This document shows, in pieces, positions 26,798 through 35,899 of a DNA stretch of 64,000 nucleotides (the stretch's first letter is position 1; each line of letters starts with the position of its first letter). Where the stretch lies: the NCBI GenBank assembly GCA_946535435.1, contig CAMNDM010000011.1:22797-86796 (forward strand). Direction: 5' to 3'. This DNA comes from Physcocola sp002396385. GTDB taxonomy: Bacteria > Bacteroidota > Bacteroidia > Bacteroidales > Paludibacteraceae. Under the pieces are notes generated by a model. The model saw only the letters and a list, made by a program, of their open reading frames with translations, did not search any database and was not told the origin of the DNA. The position numbers and the translations under genes are program-made.

Positions 26798-27277
26798 ATG
26801 AAATTCCGTACAGGTATAGGTTTCGATGTCCATCAGTTTGGTCCCGACCGGGAATTATGGTTGGGTGGTATACGTGTCCCTTATGAGTTCGGCCTTGTCG
26901 GGCATTCCGATGCCGACGTCCTTATTCATGCTGTTTGTGACGCATTGCTGGGCGCTGCTCATTTGAAAGATATTGGCTACCATTTCCCCGATACTGATGG
27001 CGCGTATAAGAATATTGATAGTAAAATCCTTCTGAAAAAATGTGCCGGTCTTTTGGCTGACAAAGGTTTCAAAATTTCGAATGTCGATTCTATCATTTGT
27101 GCCCAGGCTCCTAAAATGAAACCGTATATCGACCAAATGCAGACGTGTATGGCCAGTGTGCTGGGCATCGACGAGGAAGATGTTACCGTGAAGGCGACCA
27201 CTACCGAACATTTGGGCTTTGTGGGCCGTAAAGAGGGTATTTCGGCCTATGCCACGGTGCTTATCTATAAAGAATAA
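26798..27277 (+). CDS. ispF: 2-C-methyl-D-erythritol 2,4-cyclodiphosphate synthase
   Basis: IspF forms the cyclic diphosphate in the MEP isoprenoid pathway, the same pathway as dxs at 42612. Seen are GIGFDVHQF (zinc Asp/His), GHSDADVLIHAVCDALLGAA, DIGYHFPDTD and the final KATTTEHLGFVGRKEGI. I chose ATG 26798; the result, 159 residues, is the family's usual length, while upstream residues are unconserved. It starts a run ispF, TonB-C-like protein, nspC, aat with very short gaps, likely one operon. Confidence 0.95.
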   Translation: MKFRTGIGFDVHQFGPDRELWLGGIRVPYEFGLVGHSDADVLIHAVCDALLGAAHLKDIGYHFPDTDGAYKNIDSKILLKKCAGLLADKGFKISNVDSIICAQAPKMKPYIDQMQTCMASVLGIDEEDVTVKATTTEHLGFVGRKEGISAYATVLIYKE

Positions 27278-27290
27278 TTAGTTTGTGCGT

Positions 27291-27722
27291 ATGAAGAAAT
27301 TTGCTTTATCGCTATTGGTGGCGGTGGCTGCCTTTACGGCCTCTGCTGCTGAATTGGTACGCTTGCCTTATGCGCTTGCGTCAAGTTTCGAAAAGGAAAT
27401 GTCGGGTTGCGATACCATCTATACGATGCCGACTGTCAATGCTGAATTTCCCGGCGGTATGGACGCTCTTTATGATTTCTATTTCCGGAATCTGCCAAAG
27501 GAGTATGAAATGGTGATGAATATGTCTTCTAACATCATTCTGCTCAAGGCTTTCATTAACGACAAAGGTGAGATAGCGAATGCCAAAGTGCTTCGCTCTT
27601 TTAATCCCGATTATACTTCTGCGGTTGTTTCTGTTACAGAGAAACTCCCCGCGTTCAAACCTGCGACTTTTAAAGGACGGAACGTCTGTTCCTACCGCAT
27701 TATAAAACTTTATTTCAAGTGA
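27291..27722 (+). CDS. Exported protein with TonB-C-like domain
   Basis: The 143-residue protein has a cleavable signal peptide (MKKFALSLLVAVAAFTASAA). It then carries a TonB C-terminal-like domain with PTVNAEFPGGMDALYDFYF, LLKAFINDKGEIANAKVL and KLPAFKPATFKGRNVCSYR. Unlike true TonB it has neither an N-terminal membrane anchor nor a proline-rich spacer, so it is probably free in the periplasm. Its function is unknown. It sits 13 bases after ispF and 3 before nspC. Confidence 0.7.
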   Translation: MKKFALSLLVAVAAFTASAAELVRLPYALASSFEKEMSGCDTIYTMPTVNAEFPGGMDALYDFYFRNLPKEYEMVMNMSSNIILLKAFINDKGEIANAKVLRSFNPDYTSAVVSVTEKLPAFKPATFKGRNVCSYRIIKLYFK

Positions 27723-27725
27723 TAT

Positions 27726-28871
27726 ATGTTTATTGACTATGAGTCGCTTCCGTCTCCATGCTATGTGGTTGACGAGTCACGTCTCCGCCGTAATCTATCC
27801 CTCATCCGTTCCGTTGAGGAAAGGGCGGGTGTGAAAATCATTATGGCTTTTAAGGCTTTTGCATTGTGGAAGGTTTTCCCTATAGTGCGCGAGTATGGTT
27901 TCAGCACGACTGCGAGTTCGCTGTCTGAAGCCCGGCTGGCGGTCGATGAAATGCATTCGTTGGCACATACTTACGCTCCTGTTTATACCGATCGCGAGTT
28001 CCCGGAAATTGCTTCGTGCAGCTCGCATATCACTTTCAACTCTGTAGCCCAGTACCAGCGTTTCGCTCCAGCCCTTAAGTCTGTCGGACATAATGTATCC
28101 TGCGGACTGCGTGTTAATCCGGGCTATTCTCCGGTCGAAACTGCGTTATACAATCCTTGTGGACCTGGTTCAAGGTTGGGCGTTACTGCTCAAAATTTGG
28201 GCGATACGCTGCCCGAAGGAATCGAAGGTATCCATTGTCACAATCTTTGTGAGTCTACTTCTTATGAGTTGGAGAAAACAATGCGGATTTTGGAGCGCGA
28301 TTTTGCCAGACAGTTGGAGAGGGTGAAATGGGTAAATTTCGGTGGCGGACATTTGATGACTAAGGCTGGTTACGATGTGGAGCATTTGGTCGCTATACTG
28401 AAGGCTTTCAGGCTGCGTCACCCACATCTGCAGGTCATTCTTGAACCAGGTAGCGCCTTTGCATGGCAAACCGGTGAATTGGTGGCAACGGTTGAAGACA
28501 TCGTCGTTAATGGAGGTGTTTCTACCGCTATGCTCGATGTGTCTTTCGCCTGCCATATGCCCGATTGTCTGGAAATGCCCTACCAACCCGATATAATTGG
28601 TGCTTCGTCTGTGTCTGAACCTGGTCTGCCTACCTACCGGCTTGGTGGTAACAGTTGCCTTAGCGGTGATTTTTATGGCGACTGGTCGTTCGTGAAACCT
28701 TTGAAAGTGGGCAGTAGGGTTGTTTTTCTCGATATGATTCACTATACAACGGTAAAGACCACTATGTTTAACGGCATTTCGCACCCGTCTCTGGCCCTAC
28801 AACATGTCGACGGAACGGTTGAGATTCTGCGTAGATTCTCCTACGACGACTACAAGTCGCGGATGGCTTAA
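27726..28871 (+). CDS. nspC: Carboxynorspermidine/carboxyspermidine decarboxylase
   Basis: NspC is a PLP enzyme of the alanine-racemase fold that makes norspermidine or spermidine by the carboxy route. The PLP lysine is Lys43 in KIIMAFKAFALWKV. Other blocks are GLRVNPGYSPVETALYNPC, GPGSRLGV, GIHCHNLCEST, WVNFGGGH, LEPGSAF and the catalytic region SFACHMPDCLEMPYQP. At 381 residues it is the usual length. It overlaps nothing but lies only 3 bases after the previous gene. Confidence 0.93.
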   Translation: MFIDYESLPSPCYVVDESRLRRNLSLIRSVEERAGVKIIMAFKAFALWKVFPIVREYGFSTTASSLSEARLAVDEMHSLAHTYAPVYTDREFPEIASCSSHITFNSVAQYQRFAPALKSVGHNVSCGLRVNPGYSPVETALYNPCGPGSRLGVTAQNLGDTLPEGIEGIHCHNLCESTSYELEKTMRILERDFARQLERVKWVNFGGGHLMTKAGYDVEHLVAILKAFRLRHPHLQVILEPGSAFAWQTGELVATVEDIVVNGGVSTAMLDVSFACHMPDCLEMPYQPDIIGASSVSEPGLPTYRLGGNSCLSGDFYGDWSFVKPLKVGSRVVFLDMIHYTTVKTTMFNGISHPSLALQHVDGTVEILRRFSYDDYKSRMA

Positions 28872-28882
28872 ACAAACTGGTT

Positions 28883-29530
28883 ATGGTTTTCCGACTGGAT
28901 GACGAAGTTGTGTTCCCCGACCCCTGCCTAGCCGACGATGACGGTTTGCTGGCTGTCGGTGGCGACTTGTCGCCAGAGCGGCTGGTACTGGCATACAGTC
29001 TGGGTATTTTCCCCTGGTTTTCGTTCCGTTCTTCTCAAATACTTTGGTGGTGCCCAAAACAACGCTTTGTTTTGTTCCCTTCTGAAGTGCATGTGTCGCA
29101 CTCGATGCGCTCGTTGCTGAAGAACCGTAAATACAGGGTGACGTTCAATAGCAATTTCAACGCTGTTATTAATGCCTGCTCGGTTGCAAATAACCGTAAC
29201 ATGGAGGATGGGGCGTGGCTCGGACCTGAAATGATTGGGGCATACTCCCTTCTGCACGAGATGGGCGTGGCTTCGAGTGTTGAGGTTTGGAACGGACAAC
29301 GTCTGGTTGGCGGGTTTTATGGTGTGGTACGCAAACGGTGCTTCTTCGGTGAAAGTATGTTTTCCCTGGAACCGAATGCGTCAAAACTGGCTTTGATAGT
29401 TTTCGCTCAGAAAATGATGGACGAGGGTGGGCTCCTTATCGACTGCCAGGTCGAGAGCGAACACCTGGCCTCTATGGGGGCTCGTTTTATTGACTACAAA
29501 ACCTATATGGATTTGCTGAATACTGATTAG
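28883..29530 (+). CDS. aat: Leucyl/phenylalanyl-tRNA-protein transferase
   Basis: Aat adds Leu or Phe to proteins that begin with Arg or Lys, marking them for ClpS/ClpAP degradation. Typical blocks are FPDPCLADDDGLLAVGGDLS, YSLGIFPWFSF, LWWCPKQRFVLFPSEVHVS, TFNSNFNAVINACS, WLGPEMIGAY and GGFYGVVRKRCFFGESMFS. The length of 215 residues is normal. It ends the ispF-nspC-aat group; two tRNA genes follow. Confidence 0.94.
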   Translation: MVFRLDDEVVFPDPCLADDDGLLAVGGDLSPERLVLAYSLGIFPWFSFRSSQILWWCPKQRFVLFPSEVHVSHSMRSLLKNRKYRVTFNSNFNAVINACSVANNRNMEDGAWLGPEMIGAYSLLHEMGVASSVEVWNGQRLVGGFYGVVRKRCFFGESMFSLEPNASKLALIVFAQKMMDEGGLLIDCQVESEHLASMGARFIDYKTYMDLLNTD

Positions 29531-29589
29531 TTTTTATGTCTTTATAACCAACTTGTTGGAATTTTTCTTGTAAAAAACTTGGGAAATGT

Positions 29590-29620
29590 TTTGTAGACGA
29601 GAAAAAATCTGCTAATTTTG
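29590..29620 (+). promoter_or_regulatory. Strong promoter of the tRNA pair
   Basis: TTTG at 29590-29593 and TAATTTTG at 29613-29620 with a 19-base spacer match the Bacteroidales promoter consensus exactly. Confidence 0.8.
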
Positions 29621-29658
29621 CATCGCAATCGGAAATAATTCCTGTTGTTGCAAAAAAT

Positions 29659-29730
29659 GCGGAATTAGCTCAGTGGTAGAGCACCACCTTGCCAAGGTGG
29701 GGGTCGCGAGTTCGAGCCTCGTTTTCCGCT
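29659..29730 (+). tRNA. tRNA-Gly (GCC)
   Basis: The acceptor stem GCGGAAT/TTTCCGC, D-arm, anticodon loop with GCC between CACCT and AGGTG, and GTTCGAGCC T-arm give a complete 72-nt tRNA with discriminator T. Confidence 0.96.
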
Positions 29731-29757
29731 CTTATCAACTTTTTAGTTGTTCTCCTT

Positions 29758-29840
29758 GCGGAGGTGGCGAAATGGTAGACGCGCTACTTTGAGGGGGTAG
29801 TGTCCTTAAGGACATGTGAGTTCGAGTCTCATCTTCCGCA
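29758..29840 (+). tRNA. tRNA-Leu (GAG)
   Basis: GCGGAGG pairs with CTTCCGC. The anticodon loop TTGAGGG gives anticodon GAG, and a long variable arm and GTTCGAGTC T-arm follow. It is 83 nt long with discriminator A, 27 bases after tRNA-Gly, probably co-transcribed. Confidence 0.95.
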
Positions 29841-29843
29841 CAT

Positions 29844-29869
29844 AACGCTGCAATTTTTATTGCGGCGTT
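29844..29869 (+). terminator. Terminator of the tRNA pair
   Basis: AACGCTGCAAT pairs with ATTGCGGCGTT (one T-G) around a TTTT loop and is followed by six T. Confidence 0.85.
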
Positions 29870-30019
29870 TTTTGTTTTTCCTTGTCGTTTTCTTATTTTT
29901 GTATTTAGTATATTTATATTTATGCTCTGATTTGGTCTTGGCGGTAAGAGACAATCTTTTGTGGTATGTCATTTCGTCCAATTCCTTAATTTGAGTTTCT
30001 TAATTAAATTTTATTGTTT

Positions 30020-30613
30020 ATGAAGTTTTCAAAATTTGTAGCTTTTTTGGTAGGGTTTGTTGCTGTTGTGTCAACGTCTTGTAAAGACGACGATGACGAA
30101 CCTTTTTATGTGCCAACGGAAATGGACCTTAATGTGGACGACTTCCATGTGAGGTATGGTTTTAACACATTCAGCGCTTACCATTCCGATATGACCGATC
30201 CTACTTATATTTTCGAGTATAACAAGATTATCAACGTTACCAAATTCAAGGCCGATACTACTTGTTTTATTGCCTACTACAGTTCGAAAAATGAGGTGAC
30301 TGAAGAACAACTGGAACAGCAAATCGTTGAGGAACAGATGATTTTGGAAGCCGAAAAGGAGTACGGTGGACAGGGCGTTACTACCGTCTTGTCTGATACG
30401 GTGCTTGGCGAAGAGAGCATTAAGGCTACCTCTATTATGTTCTATTTTGACGAGAATACGAAAGAAGAATACAAGTTTATATTCTACTACCTCTATAATC
30501 CTTATAACAAGCGTGCGTACCGCATCCGTTTGTCTGGACCTACTTCTTCTACCGCTTTCTGGACCGAGGCCGATAAAGTCTTGAGTACTTTCCGTTGGCA
30601 GGAAAGCAGGTAA
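30020..30613 (+). CDS. Lipoprotein of unknown function
   Basis: The 197-residue protein has a lipoprotein signal (VSTSC lipobox) followed by an acidic KDDDDE stretch, which in Bacteroidota matches the surface-export signal of lipoproteins. The rest has regular strands and a Glu/Gln-rich helix (TEEQLEQQIVEEQMILEA). No family recognised. ATG 30020 starts the signal peptide; an upstream in-frame ATG at 30014 is possible. It lies after the tRNA terminator and before an M13 peptidase. Confidence 0.7.
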   Translation: MKFSKFVAFLVGFVAVVSTSCKDDDDEPFYVPTEMDLNVDDFHVRYGFNTFSAYHSDMTDPTYIFEYNKIINVTKFKADTTCFIAYYSSKNEVTEEQLEQQIVEEQMILEAEKEYGGQGVTTVLSDTVLGEESIKATSIMFYFDENTKEEYKFIFYYLYNPYNKRAYRIRLSGPTSSTAFWTEADKVLSTFRWQESR

Positions 30614-30679
30614 CCGATACAACGGTTGTTCCTTTCCCTATTTGGAAATGTTTCTTATAGCTAAATACTAATCTCAAAT

Positions 30680-32710
30680 ATGAATTTTAAACTTTTAGAA
30701 GCTGCTTTTGCAGCTTCTTTTTTGACCATGACTTCATGCTCTAATCACGAGAATCTTTCGGCGGGTGTCGATTTCTCAAATCTTGATACTACTGTTAATC
30801 CGGCAAACGATTTTTACCAGTACGCTTGCGGAGGTTGGATGAAGAAAAATCCCCTCCCAAACGATTATTCCCGTTTCGGCACGTTTGACCAACTCGCCGA
30901 AAACAACCGGAAGCAGATTAACGGTATTATTACGGAACTCGCTTCCAAACCTCAGAAAGAAGGCTCTGTCGCTTATCAGATTGCCACTCTTTATAATGCG
31001 GTGATGGACAGTGCCAAACAAAACGAACTGGGGGTGCAGCCTTTGAAAGCCGATTTGGCAAAAGTGGAGGCTTTGTCGTCTGTCGCCGACCTTCCTGCCC
31101 TTCTTGCTGATTTGCAGTCGTTCGATGTCGATGCCTATTTTACCCTCTATGTGGGCGCTGACGACAAGAACAGCGAAATGAACATTGTCCACACTTACCA
31201 GAGTGGTCTGGGCCTGGGCGAGCGAGACTATTATCTGGAACAAGATGACAATATGAAACATATCCGCGACGAGTATAAGAAACACATCAAACGTATGTTC
31301 GAACTGTGCGGATATTCTTCTAAGGTGGCCGATGCTGCTGTTGCCGATGTGATGGAGATTGAAATCCGTCTCGCAAAATCGCATTATTCGAAGGTGCAGT
31401 TGCGCGACCCCCAGGGAAATTACCATAAAATGGCTATGGCAGACTTCCAAAAGGAATATGCCGGATTCGATTTCGCCAAATACTTTAAAGGTCTCGGCCT
31501 GCCTGAACTCGATTCGCTCAATGTCTCGCAGCCTGAACCCATTCGTGAGGCTGTTGCCATTATGAACACTGTTCCGCTTGCCAAGCAGAAGAACTATCTG
31601 CTTTGGGCCCTCATCGACCGTGCTGCCACTTCACTTGGTGACACCCTCTTTAACCAGAATTTCAATTTCTTCGGAAAAGTGCTCTCTGGAACGAAGGAAC
31701 CACAACCACGGTGGAAACGTGCCGTCAGCCAGGTCAGCGGATCTTTGGGCGAAGCGGTCGGACAGATATATGTTAGCAAGTTCTTCCCTGCTGCCAATAA
31801 AAAACGTATGGTCGAACTGGTGAAAAACCTACAGACCGCTCTTGGCGACCGCATGCGCTCTCTGGCGTGGATGGGCGATTCTACAAAAGCTCTTGCTATT
31901 GAAAAGCTCTCGTCTTTCCATGTTAAAATCGGCTACCCTGACAAGTGGAGGGACTACTCGAAACTTGATGTCTCTGGTCAGAACTTATGGGAACTCCGTA
32001 AGGCTGTTTCCCGTTTCAATAACGATTATGCTGTTTCTAAAGCCGGTAAACCTGTCGACCGTGACGAGTGGCACATGACTCCGCAGACCGTTAACGCTTA
32101 CTACAATCCTAGCACCAACGATGTGTGCTTCCCTGCGGGTATCTTACAGCCGCCTTTCTTCGACATGTCGGCCGACGATGCCTTCAACTATGGAGCTATT
32201 GGTGTCGTGATCGGACACGAAATGACTCACGGTTTCGATGACCAGGGCTGCCAGTACGATAAAGTCGGTAATTTGCACGATTGGTGGACCAAGGCCGATG
32301 GCGAGAATTTCAGAAATAAGGCTAAAGTTATGGCCGATTTCTTTAACGCTATCGAAGTCGCTCCTGGTGTGCATGCTAACGGCGACTTTACGCTCGGTGA
32401 GAATCTGGCTGACCACGGTGGCTTGCAGATCTCTTTCCAAGCCTATAAAATGGCCACAAAGGACAAGCAGCTGCCTGTTGTCAATGGCCTCACTGCCGAC
32501 CAGAGGTTCTTCTTAGCTTATGCGGGCGTCTGGGCTGCAAATGTCACCCCCGAGGAAATCCTCCGGCGCACTAAGACCGATCCTCACGCGCTCGGGCGCT
32601 GGCGTGTCAACGGTGCGCTGCCGCAGGTGCAGGCGTGGTACGATGCTTTCGGTATCGATTCAACCAGTCCGATGTTTGTGGCTCCTGAAAAACGGGTGTC
32701 AATCTGGTGA
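30680..32710 (+). CDS. pepO: M13 family zinc metallopeptidase (PepO/neprilysin type), lipoprotein
   Basis: The 676-residue protein begins with a lipoprotein signal (FLTMTSC). The M13 N-terminal domain starts at NPANDFYQYACGGWMKKNPL. The zinc site is VIGHEMTHGFDDQG with the third ligand Glu in GENLADHGG, and NAYYNPSTNDVCFPAGILQP and the terminal RVNGALPQVQAWYDAF are family signatures. It cleaves oligopeptides, probably in the periplasm or at the surface. Such peptidases feed peptide use in Bacteroidales; DPP III at 39458 is a second exported peptidase here. Confidence 0.95.
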   Translation: MNFKLLEAAFAASFLTMTSCSNHENLSAGVDFSNLDTTVNPANDFYQYACGGWMKKNPLPNDYSRFGTFDQLAENNRKQINGIITELASKPQKEGSVAYQIATLYNAVMDSAKQNELGVQPLKADLAKVEALSSVADLPALLADLQSFDVDAYFTLYVGADDKNSEMNIVHTYQSGLGLGERDYYLEQDDNMKHIRDEYKKHIKRMFELCGYSSKVADAAVADVMEIEIRLAKSHYSKVQLRDPQGNYHKMAMADFQKEYAGFDFAKYFKGLGLPELDSLNVSQPEPIREAVAIMNTVPLAKQKNYLLWALIDRAATSLGDTLFNQNFNFFGKVLSGTKEPQPRWKRAVSQVSGSLGEAVGQIYVSKFFPAANKKRMVELVKNLQTALGDRMRSLAWMGDSTKALAIEKLSSFHVKIGYPDKWRDYSKLDVSGQNLWELRKAVSRFNNDYAVSKAGKPVDRDEWHMTPQTVNAYYNPSTNDVCFPAGILQPPFFDMSADDAFNYGAIGVVIGHEMTHGFDDQGCQYDKVGNLHDWWTKADGENFRNKAKVMADFFNAIEVAPGVHANGDFTLGENLADHGGLQISFQAYKMATKDKQLPVVNGLTADQRFFLAYAGVWAANVTPEEILRRTKTDPHALGRWRVNGALPQVQAWYDAFGIDSTSPMFVAPEKRVSIW

Positions 32711-32735
32711 TTGTTGACGCACTTATATATGATAC

Positions 32736-32763
32736 AGGCATTGCTTTTCTTTAGGCAATGCCT
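32736..32763 (+). terminator. Terminator after pepO
   Basis: AGGCATTGC pairs perfectly with GCAATGCCT around a 10-nt loop and is followed by a T run. Confidence 0.85.
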
Positions 32764-32804
32764 TTTTTGTGCCTCTATTTTTCGCTTTTTTACTTTTAAA
32801 CTGC

Positions 32805-32812
32805 TATTTTTG
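32805..32812 (+). promoter_or_regulatory. Probable -7 element of thrS operon
   Basis: TATTTTTG fits TAnnTTTG; the leader that follows contains a 6-bp GGAGAC/GTCTCC hairpin at 32849-32868 just before the thrS start region. Confidence 0.45.
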
Positions 32813-32885
32813 CAACTGCTTTTACGCTTATTCTTATGAATAGAATCGGGAGACGCTTGTAAGTCTCCTTTAACTAATATTTTTT

Positions 32886-34859
32886 ATGATTAAAGTTACT
32901 TTTCCAGACGGCTCCGTTCGTGAGTATGAAAACGGAACCACGGGTATGCAAATTGCAGAGAGCATTAGTTCGCGTTTGGCGCAAGACGTGCTTTCTATTG
33001 GTGTCAATGGCGAAATTCGAGACCTCAACCGCCCAATTAACGAAGATTGTTCGGTAAAACTCTTCAAATGGGAAGATCCTGAGGGTAAGAAGACTTTCTG
33101 GCACACATCTGCGCATTTGTTCGCGCAGGCTGTTCAAATGATTTATCCTAACGTCAAGTTCGGTATTGGTCCGGCCATCGAAAATGGTTTCTATTACGAT
33201 ATCGACCTTAATGGCTACGTCTTGAAGGATGCAGACCTTCCTGCCATTGAGAAAAAGATGATGGAAATTGTCGCTTCGAAGCAGGCGCTTACGCGTGTCG
33301 ATATCTCTAAGGCCGATGCTATGAAGATGTTCGAACAGCGCGGCGAAAACTATAAGACCGAACTTATCTCAGAACTGGAAGACGGTACTATCACACTCTA
33401 TGAGCAGGGCTCTTTTACCGACCTCTGCCGTGGTCCTCACCTTCCTGATGTCTGCCCTATAAAGGCTGTTAAACTGACTGCTATTGCCGGCGCATATTGG
33501 CGTGGCGATGAGAAACGGCCTCAGTTGACCCGTGTATACGGTATCACCTTCCCTAAAAAGAAACTCCTCGACGAGTATCTTGCCTTGTTGGAAGAGGCAA
33601 AGAAACGCGACCACAGAAAGATTGGTAAGGAAATGGAGTTGTTCATGTTCTCGGAACGTGTTGGTAAGGGTTTGCCTATCTGGTTGCCTAAAGGTACTGC
33701 TCTGCGTCTGAGACTGGAAGACTTCCTGAAACGCATTCAGAAGAAGTTCGGCTACCAGCAGGTTATTACTCCGCACATCGGTAGTAAACAGCTGTATGTG
33801 ACTTCCGGACACTGGGACCACTATGGTAAGGATTCTTTCCAGCCAATCCACACCCCGGAAGAAGGCGAGGAGTATATGCTAAAACCAATGAACTGCCCTC
33901 ACCACTGCGAAATTTTTGCCAGCAAGCCACGCTCTTATAAAGACCTTCCTTTCCGTTGCGCGGAATTCGGTACGGTTTACCGTTATGAGCAGAGTGGTGA
34001 GTTGCACGGATTAACCCGCGTGCGCTCGTTCACACAAGACGATGCCCACATCTTCTGCCGTCCTGATCAGGTGAAAGGCGAGTTCTTGCGTGTGATGGAC
34101 ATCATCAATATCATCTTCAAGTCGTTGAACTTCGAGAACTACGAGGCGCAAATCTCTTTGCGTGATAAAAACGACCACGAGAAATATATTGGTGCCGACG
34201 AGGTCTGGGAGAAAGCAGAGCAGGCTATCATCGAGGCTTGTCAGGAAAAAGGTTTGAAAGCCAAGGTTGAATATGGCGAGGCTGCCTTCTATGGTCCTAA
34301 GCTCGACTTCATGGTGAAGGATGCTCTTGGACGACGCTGGCAGTTGGGTACTATTCAGGTCGACTACAACCTGCCTGAACGCTTCAAATTGGAGTACACC
34401 GGCGAAGACAACCAAAAACACCGTCCGGTTATGTTGCACCGTGCTCCGTTCGGCTCTCTTGAACGCTTTACCGCCGTGCTCATTGAACATACTGCCGGCC
34501 ATTTCCCGCTCTGGCTTACGCCTGACCAGGTCGCCATCCTCCCTATTTCAGAAAAATTCAACGATTACGCTCAGAAAATTGCACAATATCTCGACTCTCG
34601 CGACATTCGTGCTGTTGTTGATGACAGAAATGAGAAAATTGGACGTAAAATTCGCGACAACGAGCTCAAGAGAATACCGTATATGCTCATTGTCGGCGAA
34701 AAAGAACAAGAAAATGAAGAAGTTTCTGTAAGAAAACAGGGTGGAACTGACCAAGGTTCAATAAAAATTACTAATTTTGCAGACAATTTGTGCAAGGAGG
34801 TTGACGAACAGCTCAACGCATGGAAGTCTGATTCCAACACTCCGAGTTTCAAGTTCTAA
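32886..34859 (+). CDS. thrS: Threonyl-tRNA synthetase
   Basis: ThrS charges tRNA-Thr in the cytosol. The 657-residue protein has a TGS domain (residues 1-62), the editing domain with HTSAHLFAQAVQMIYP, and the class II core with MNCPHHCEIFASKPRSY and FRCAEFGTVYRYEQSGELHG. The anticodon domain lies near LPISEKFNDYAQKI. It heads thrS-infC-rpmI-rplT, a conserved order. Confidence 0.97.
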   Translation: MIKVTFPDGSVREYENGTTGMQIAESISSRLAQDVLSIGVNGEIRDLNRPINEDCSVKLFKWEDPEGKKTFWHTSAHLFAQAVQMIYPNVKFGIGPAIENGFYYDIDLNGYVLKDADLPAIEKKMMEIVASKQALTRVDISKADAMKMFEQRGENYKTELISELEDGTITLYEQGSFTDLCRGPHLPDVCPIKAVKLTAIAGAYWRGDEKRPQLTRVYGITFPKKKLLDEYLALLEEAKKRDHRKIGKEMELFMFSERVGKGLPIWLPKGTALRLRLEDFLKRIQKKFGYQQVITPHIGSKQLYVTSGHWDHYGKDSFQPIHTPEEGEEYMLKPMNCPHHCEIFASKPRSYKDLPFRCAEFGTVYRYEQSGELHGLTRVRSFTQDDAHIFCRPDQVKGEFLRVMDIINIIFKSLNFENYEAQISLRDKNDHEKYIGADEVWEKAEQAIIEACQEKGLKAKVEYGEAAFYGPKLDFMVKDALGRRWQLGTIQVDYNLPERFKLEYTGEDNQKHRPVMLHRAPFGSLERFTAVLIEHTAGHFPLWLTPDQVAILPISEKFNDYAQKIAQYLDSRDIRAVVDDRNEKIGRKIRDNELKRIPYMLIVGEKEQENEEVSVRKQGGTDQGSIKITNFADNLCKEVDEQLNAWKSDSNTPSFKF

Positions 34860-34890
34860 TTTATTACAAACAAATTTATAGGAGGATACG

Positions 34891-35544
34891 ATTATCGCAC
34901 CGCAAAAACCTTTTCAAAAGAGACCTGCCGGCCCTGCGCCTTCAGGTGCTCGAGTAGGCGCAGGCAATTCTGCTGAAAATAACCAGGGAGCTAACAATGG
35001 CGACCGCAACAACCGCGCCTTAAAGAAGAACGACCAACCTTTCTACAGGACTAACGACCAAATCCGTGTCCCTGAGGTGCGTCTTGTTGGCGATAATGTG
35101 GAGCAGGGCGTCTATCCTACTGAAAAGGCTAAACAGCTGGCCGACGAGTTGGAACTTGACCTGATCGAAATCTCTCCAACTGCTGTTCCGCCTGTTTGTA
35201 GAATTGCCGATTACCAGAAGTTCCTTTACCAGCTGAAAAAACGCGAGAAGGAACAGAAGGCTAAGCAAAAGAAAGTTGAAGTGAAAGAAATTCGTTTCGG
35301 ACCTCAAACCGGCGATAACGATTATGCTTTCAAACTCAAACATGCCGAAGAGTTCCTTAAAGAGGGTAACAAAGTGAAGGCTTATGTCTTCTTTAAGGGT
35401 AGGTCTATCCTTTTCAAAGACCAGGGCGAAGAAATTCTCGGACGCTTTATTTCCGACCTTGAGGAACTGGCTAAAGTTGACCAGCAACCTCTGTTGGAAG
35501 GTAAGAGACTTTCTATTATGCTCTCGCCTAAGAAAACAAAATGA
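34891..35544 (+). CDS. infC: Translation initiation factor IF-3, ATT start
   Basis: IF-3 controls start-codon choice and keeps the subunits apart. The frame is open from 34882 and its first start-like codon is ATT at 34891, right behind AGGAGG. No ATG, GTG or TTG occurs until GTG 35077. That GTG lies inside the conserved N-domain (TNDQIRVPEVRLVGDN), so the real start must be upstream. This gives 217 residues with an extra Gly/Asn/Pro-rich N-terminus. An AUU start is the classical device by which IF-3 represses its own synthesis in other bacteria. Other blocks are LDLIEISPTAVPPVCRI and KEIRFGPQTGDNDYAFK. Confidence 0.92.
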   Translation: MIAPQKPFQKRPAGPAPSGARVGAGNSAENNQGANNGDRNNRALKKNDQPFYRTNDQIRVPEVRLVGDNVEQGVYPTEKAKQLADELELDLIEISPTAVPPVCRIADYQKFLYQLKKREKEQKAKQKKVEVKEIRFGPQTGDNDYAFKLKHAEEFLKEGNKVKAYVFFKGRSILFKDQGEEILGRFISDLEELAKVDQQPLLEGKRLSIMLSPKKTK

Positions 35545-35594
35545 TTCTTTTAGAGTATAGATTTTTCTATATAATTATTAAAATTTTAATTAAA

Positions 35595-35792
35595 ATGCCA
35601 AAATTAAAGACTAATTCCGGTGCCGCAAAAAGATTCATTCTTACCGGATCAGGAAAAATTAAGAGAAAGCACGCTTTCAAACGTCACATCTTGACTAAGA
35701 AGAGCAAGAAGCAGAAACTTAACCTCACCCACTGGGGCTTGGTTGAGCATGCCAACATGCCTGCTGTTCGCGAACTTCTCGGCCTCCGTTAA
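35595..35792 (+). CDS. rpmI: 50S ribosomal protein L35
   Basis: The 65-residue basic protein (PKLKTNSGAAKRFILTGSGK, then RKHAFKRHILTKKS) is standard L35. I chose ATG 35595; the open frame extends upstream to 35541 without conservation. It lies between infC and rplT. Confidence 0.96.
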   Translation: MPKLKTNSGAAKRFILTGSGKIKRKHAFKRHILTKKSKKQKLNLTHWGLVEHANMPAVRELLGLR

Positions 35793-35899
35793 TTTCGTGC
35801 TACTCTTAAATTAATTATTAATTTTTGATTTTATTAACCGAACGTATAGCTCTCTAAGTTCTCAGTTCTGGGACGCTAACGCTCACAAATTTCTAAATT

